Below, piece after piece: positions 63,121 to 64,000 of a stretch of 64,000 bases of DNA. The translations under genes were made by a program, and so were the position numbers. Below the pieces are notes generated by a model. It ran no database searches. It was given only the letters and a program-made list of their open reading frames with translations, and was not told where the DNA came from. The stretch is from the NCBI RefSeq assembly GCF_002858935.1, contig NZ_PJRT01000005.1, forward strand, positions 1 to 64,000, given 5' to 3'. The stretch is from Pantoea endophytica. GTDB lineage: Bacteria > Pseudomonadota > Gammaproteobacteria > Enterobacterales > Enterobacteriaceae. Numbering within the stretch: the stretch's first letter is position 1; every line of letters begins with the position of its first letter.

Positions 63121-63903
63121 ATGTGTAATTTTGTATCTGCCTGTTCATGCGAGGAACAGCTGAAAGAAACCGTCTTTAAACTCCATGATGATTCACCAGA
63201 AAAGGTTATCTATCAGACTTCACTGATGAGCGCGCTGCTGAGCGGTGTTTATGAAGGATCCACCACGGTGTCCGAGCTGTTAAAGAAAGGCGATTTTGGC
63301 CTGGGTACGTTCAACCAGCTGGATGGAGAACTCATTGCCTTCGACAGCAAGGTCTATCAGTTACGCTCCGATGGCAGCGCCAATCCTGCCCAGCCCGAGC
63401 AACAAACGCCGTTTGCTGTGATGACTTTTTTCAAACCTGAACATCGCCACCGCTTTACCGAAACCGCCACGCGAGAAGAGGTTCATCAGGTTATCGACAG
63501 CAAAATCACTTCAGATAACCAATTCTGTGCCATGCGTATCAGTGGTCGCTTTCATGCCGTACGGACTCGAACCGTTCCCTGCCAATGTCGCCCTTATCGC
63601 TCGATGCCGGAAGTGCTGGGCGATCAGCCAACCTTCGCATTTAAAGAGACGCAGGGTGAACTGATTGGCTTCCGTACGCCGCAGTACATGCAGGGAATCA
63701 ACGTGGCGGGTTATCACGAGCACTTTATTACGGATGACCGGCAAGGCGGTGGGCACATCCTCGATTATGTGCTGAAGGAGGGAATGCTGACCTTTGGCTC
63801 CATTAACAAGCTTGTCATTGATCTTCCCCGGGATACCGAATTTCTTCAGGCAGAGCTCACGCCGCACAATCTTGATGAAGCCATTCGCGCCGTCGAAAGC
63901 TAA
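63121..63903 (+). CDS. budA: Alpha-acetolactate decarboxylase
   Basis: 260 residues from the ATG at 63121 (GAGG 6 nt upstream); an ORF extension to 63079 is not used. Family motifs: IYQTSLMSALLSGVYEGSTT, GDFGLGTFNQLDGELIAFD and the zinc-binding histidines in GYHEHFITDDRQGGGHILDY. It converts acetolactate to acetoin in the cytosol, the second step of butanediol fermentation. It is followed after 14 bp by budB. Confidence 0.95.
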   Translation: MCNFVSACSCEEQLKETVFKLHDDSPEKVIYQTSLMSALLSGVYEGSTTVSELLKKGDFGLGTFNQLDGELIAFDSKVYQLRSDGSANPAQPEQQTPFAVMTFFKPEHRHRFTETATREEVHQVIDSKITSDNQFCAMRISGRFHAVRTRTVPCQCRPYRSMPEVLGDQPTFAFKETQGELIGFRTPQYMQGINVAGYHEHFITDDRQGGGHILDYVLKEGMLTFGSINKLVIDLPRDTEFLQAELTPHNLDEAIRAVES

Positions 63904-63917
63904 CAATAGGGGGCAAT

Positions 63918-64000
63918 ATGAAAACGTTAAAAACCCACACCCACTGGAACAGCGGCGCCGATCTCGTGGTCGCGCAGCTTGAAGCACAAGGCGTAAACCA
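63918..64000 (+). CDS. budB: Catabolic acetolactate synthase, N-terminal end only (cut by window end)
   Basis: The ATG at 63918 follows GGGGGC. The first 27 codons read MKTLKTHTHWNSGADLVVAQ and continue to the window end. This matches the N-terminus expected for the thiamine-diphosphate enzyme that condenses two pyruvates, and the budA-budB order supports it. Confidence 0.85.
   Translation, partial: MKTLKTHTHWNSGADLVVAQLEAQGVN

Noticed and set aside
1..64000. CRISPR arrays, tRNA/rRNA genes, prophage modules or integrase/att sites
   Set aside because: No regular spaced repeats, no tRNA-like clover sequence and no integrase or phage structural gene was recognised on reading both strands; a search program could still find small RNAs.

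Overview
The window looks like the chromosome of an enterobacterium, most likely Pantoea, Erwinia or a close Erwiniaceae relative. This is inferred from the gene families (EvgS/EvgA-like phosphorelays, BapA-like adhesins, an invasin-type inverse autotransporter, CycA, YdeP and Bud homologues) and from the enterobacterial style of the proteins. No rRNA, tRNA or CRISPR array was recognised.

Region 1 (1-20,904) is a surface-adhesion and signalling locus and the most unusual part. It holds the 3' end of one giant Ig-like adhesin, a complete 1,260-residue tandem paralogue, a 74-residue orphan protein, and a 420-residue protein that shares a jelly-roll-like module with the adhesins. It also holds three LuxR-type response regulators, two EvgS-like hybrid sensor kinases and an invasin/intimin-type adhesin. 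Almost every transcription unit here is preceded by the same operator-like 19-bp site (consensus AWCCAAGACCNGGCCTGGC). In six of eight copies an acceptable -10 hexamer starts exactly 40 bp from the first base of the site; the other two are a looser fit. This points to one dedicated regulon controlled by the resident phosphorelays.

Region 2 (21,082-33,708) has a pirin/LysR divergent pair and an MFS exporter. It then has a peptide-type ABC transporter split over two divergent operons: binding protein, two permeases and a ROK sugar kinase on the minus strand; a ROK regulator, an M81 peptidase and the fused double ATPase on the plus strand. Three copies of a palindromic intergenic repeat (GTAGCGGCGCGAT...) lie around it. 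A tautomerase-like gene follows.

Region 3 (33,790-39,566) has small hypothetical genes, an NAD-type glutamate dehydrogenase, a CycA-like amino-acid permease and an orphan ROK regulator. Region 4 (39,567-46,194) has a TetR repressor with two palindromic operators, a membrane protein made of an ABC transmembrane domain without an ATPase, an RND pump without a fusion protein, and a chemoreceptor.

Region 5 (46,744-55,400) has a PAS-GGDEF diguanylate cyclase, a complete 1,222-bp IS30-family element, a RidA-like protein, an SDR/MFS pair with a divergent LysR regulator, a DUF308-like membrane protein and an unknown 232-residue ORF. Region 6 (55,683-60,574) has a TetR regulator, a cytochrome b561 and an anchored catalase-like peroxidase in one operon, then a YdeP-like molybdoenzyme. 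A TetR-style operator is shared by the peroxidase operon and the unknown ORF. Region 7 (61,218-64,000) has a DUF3606 protein, a small HTH protein and the start of a butanediol operon (budR divergent from budA-budB, budB cut by the window end).
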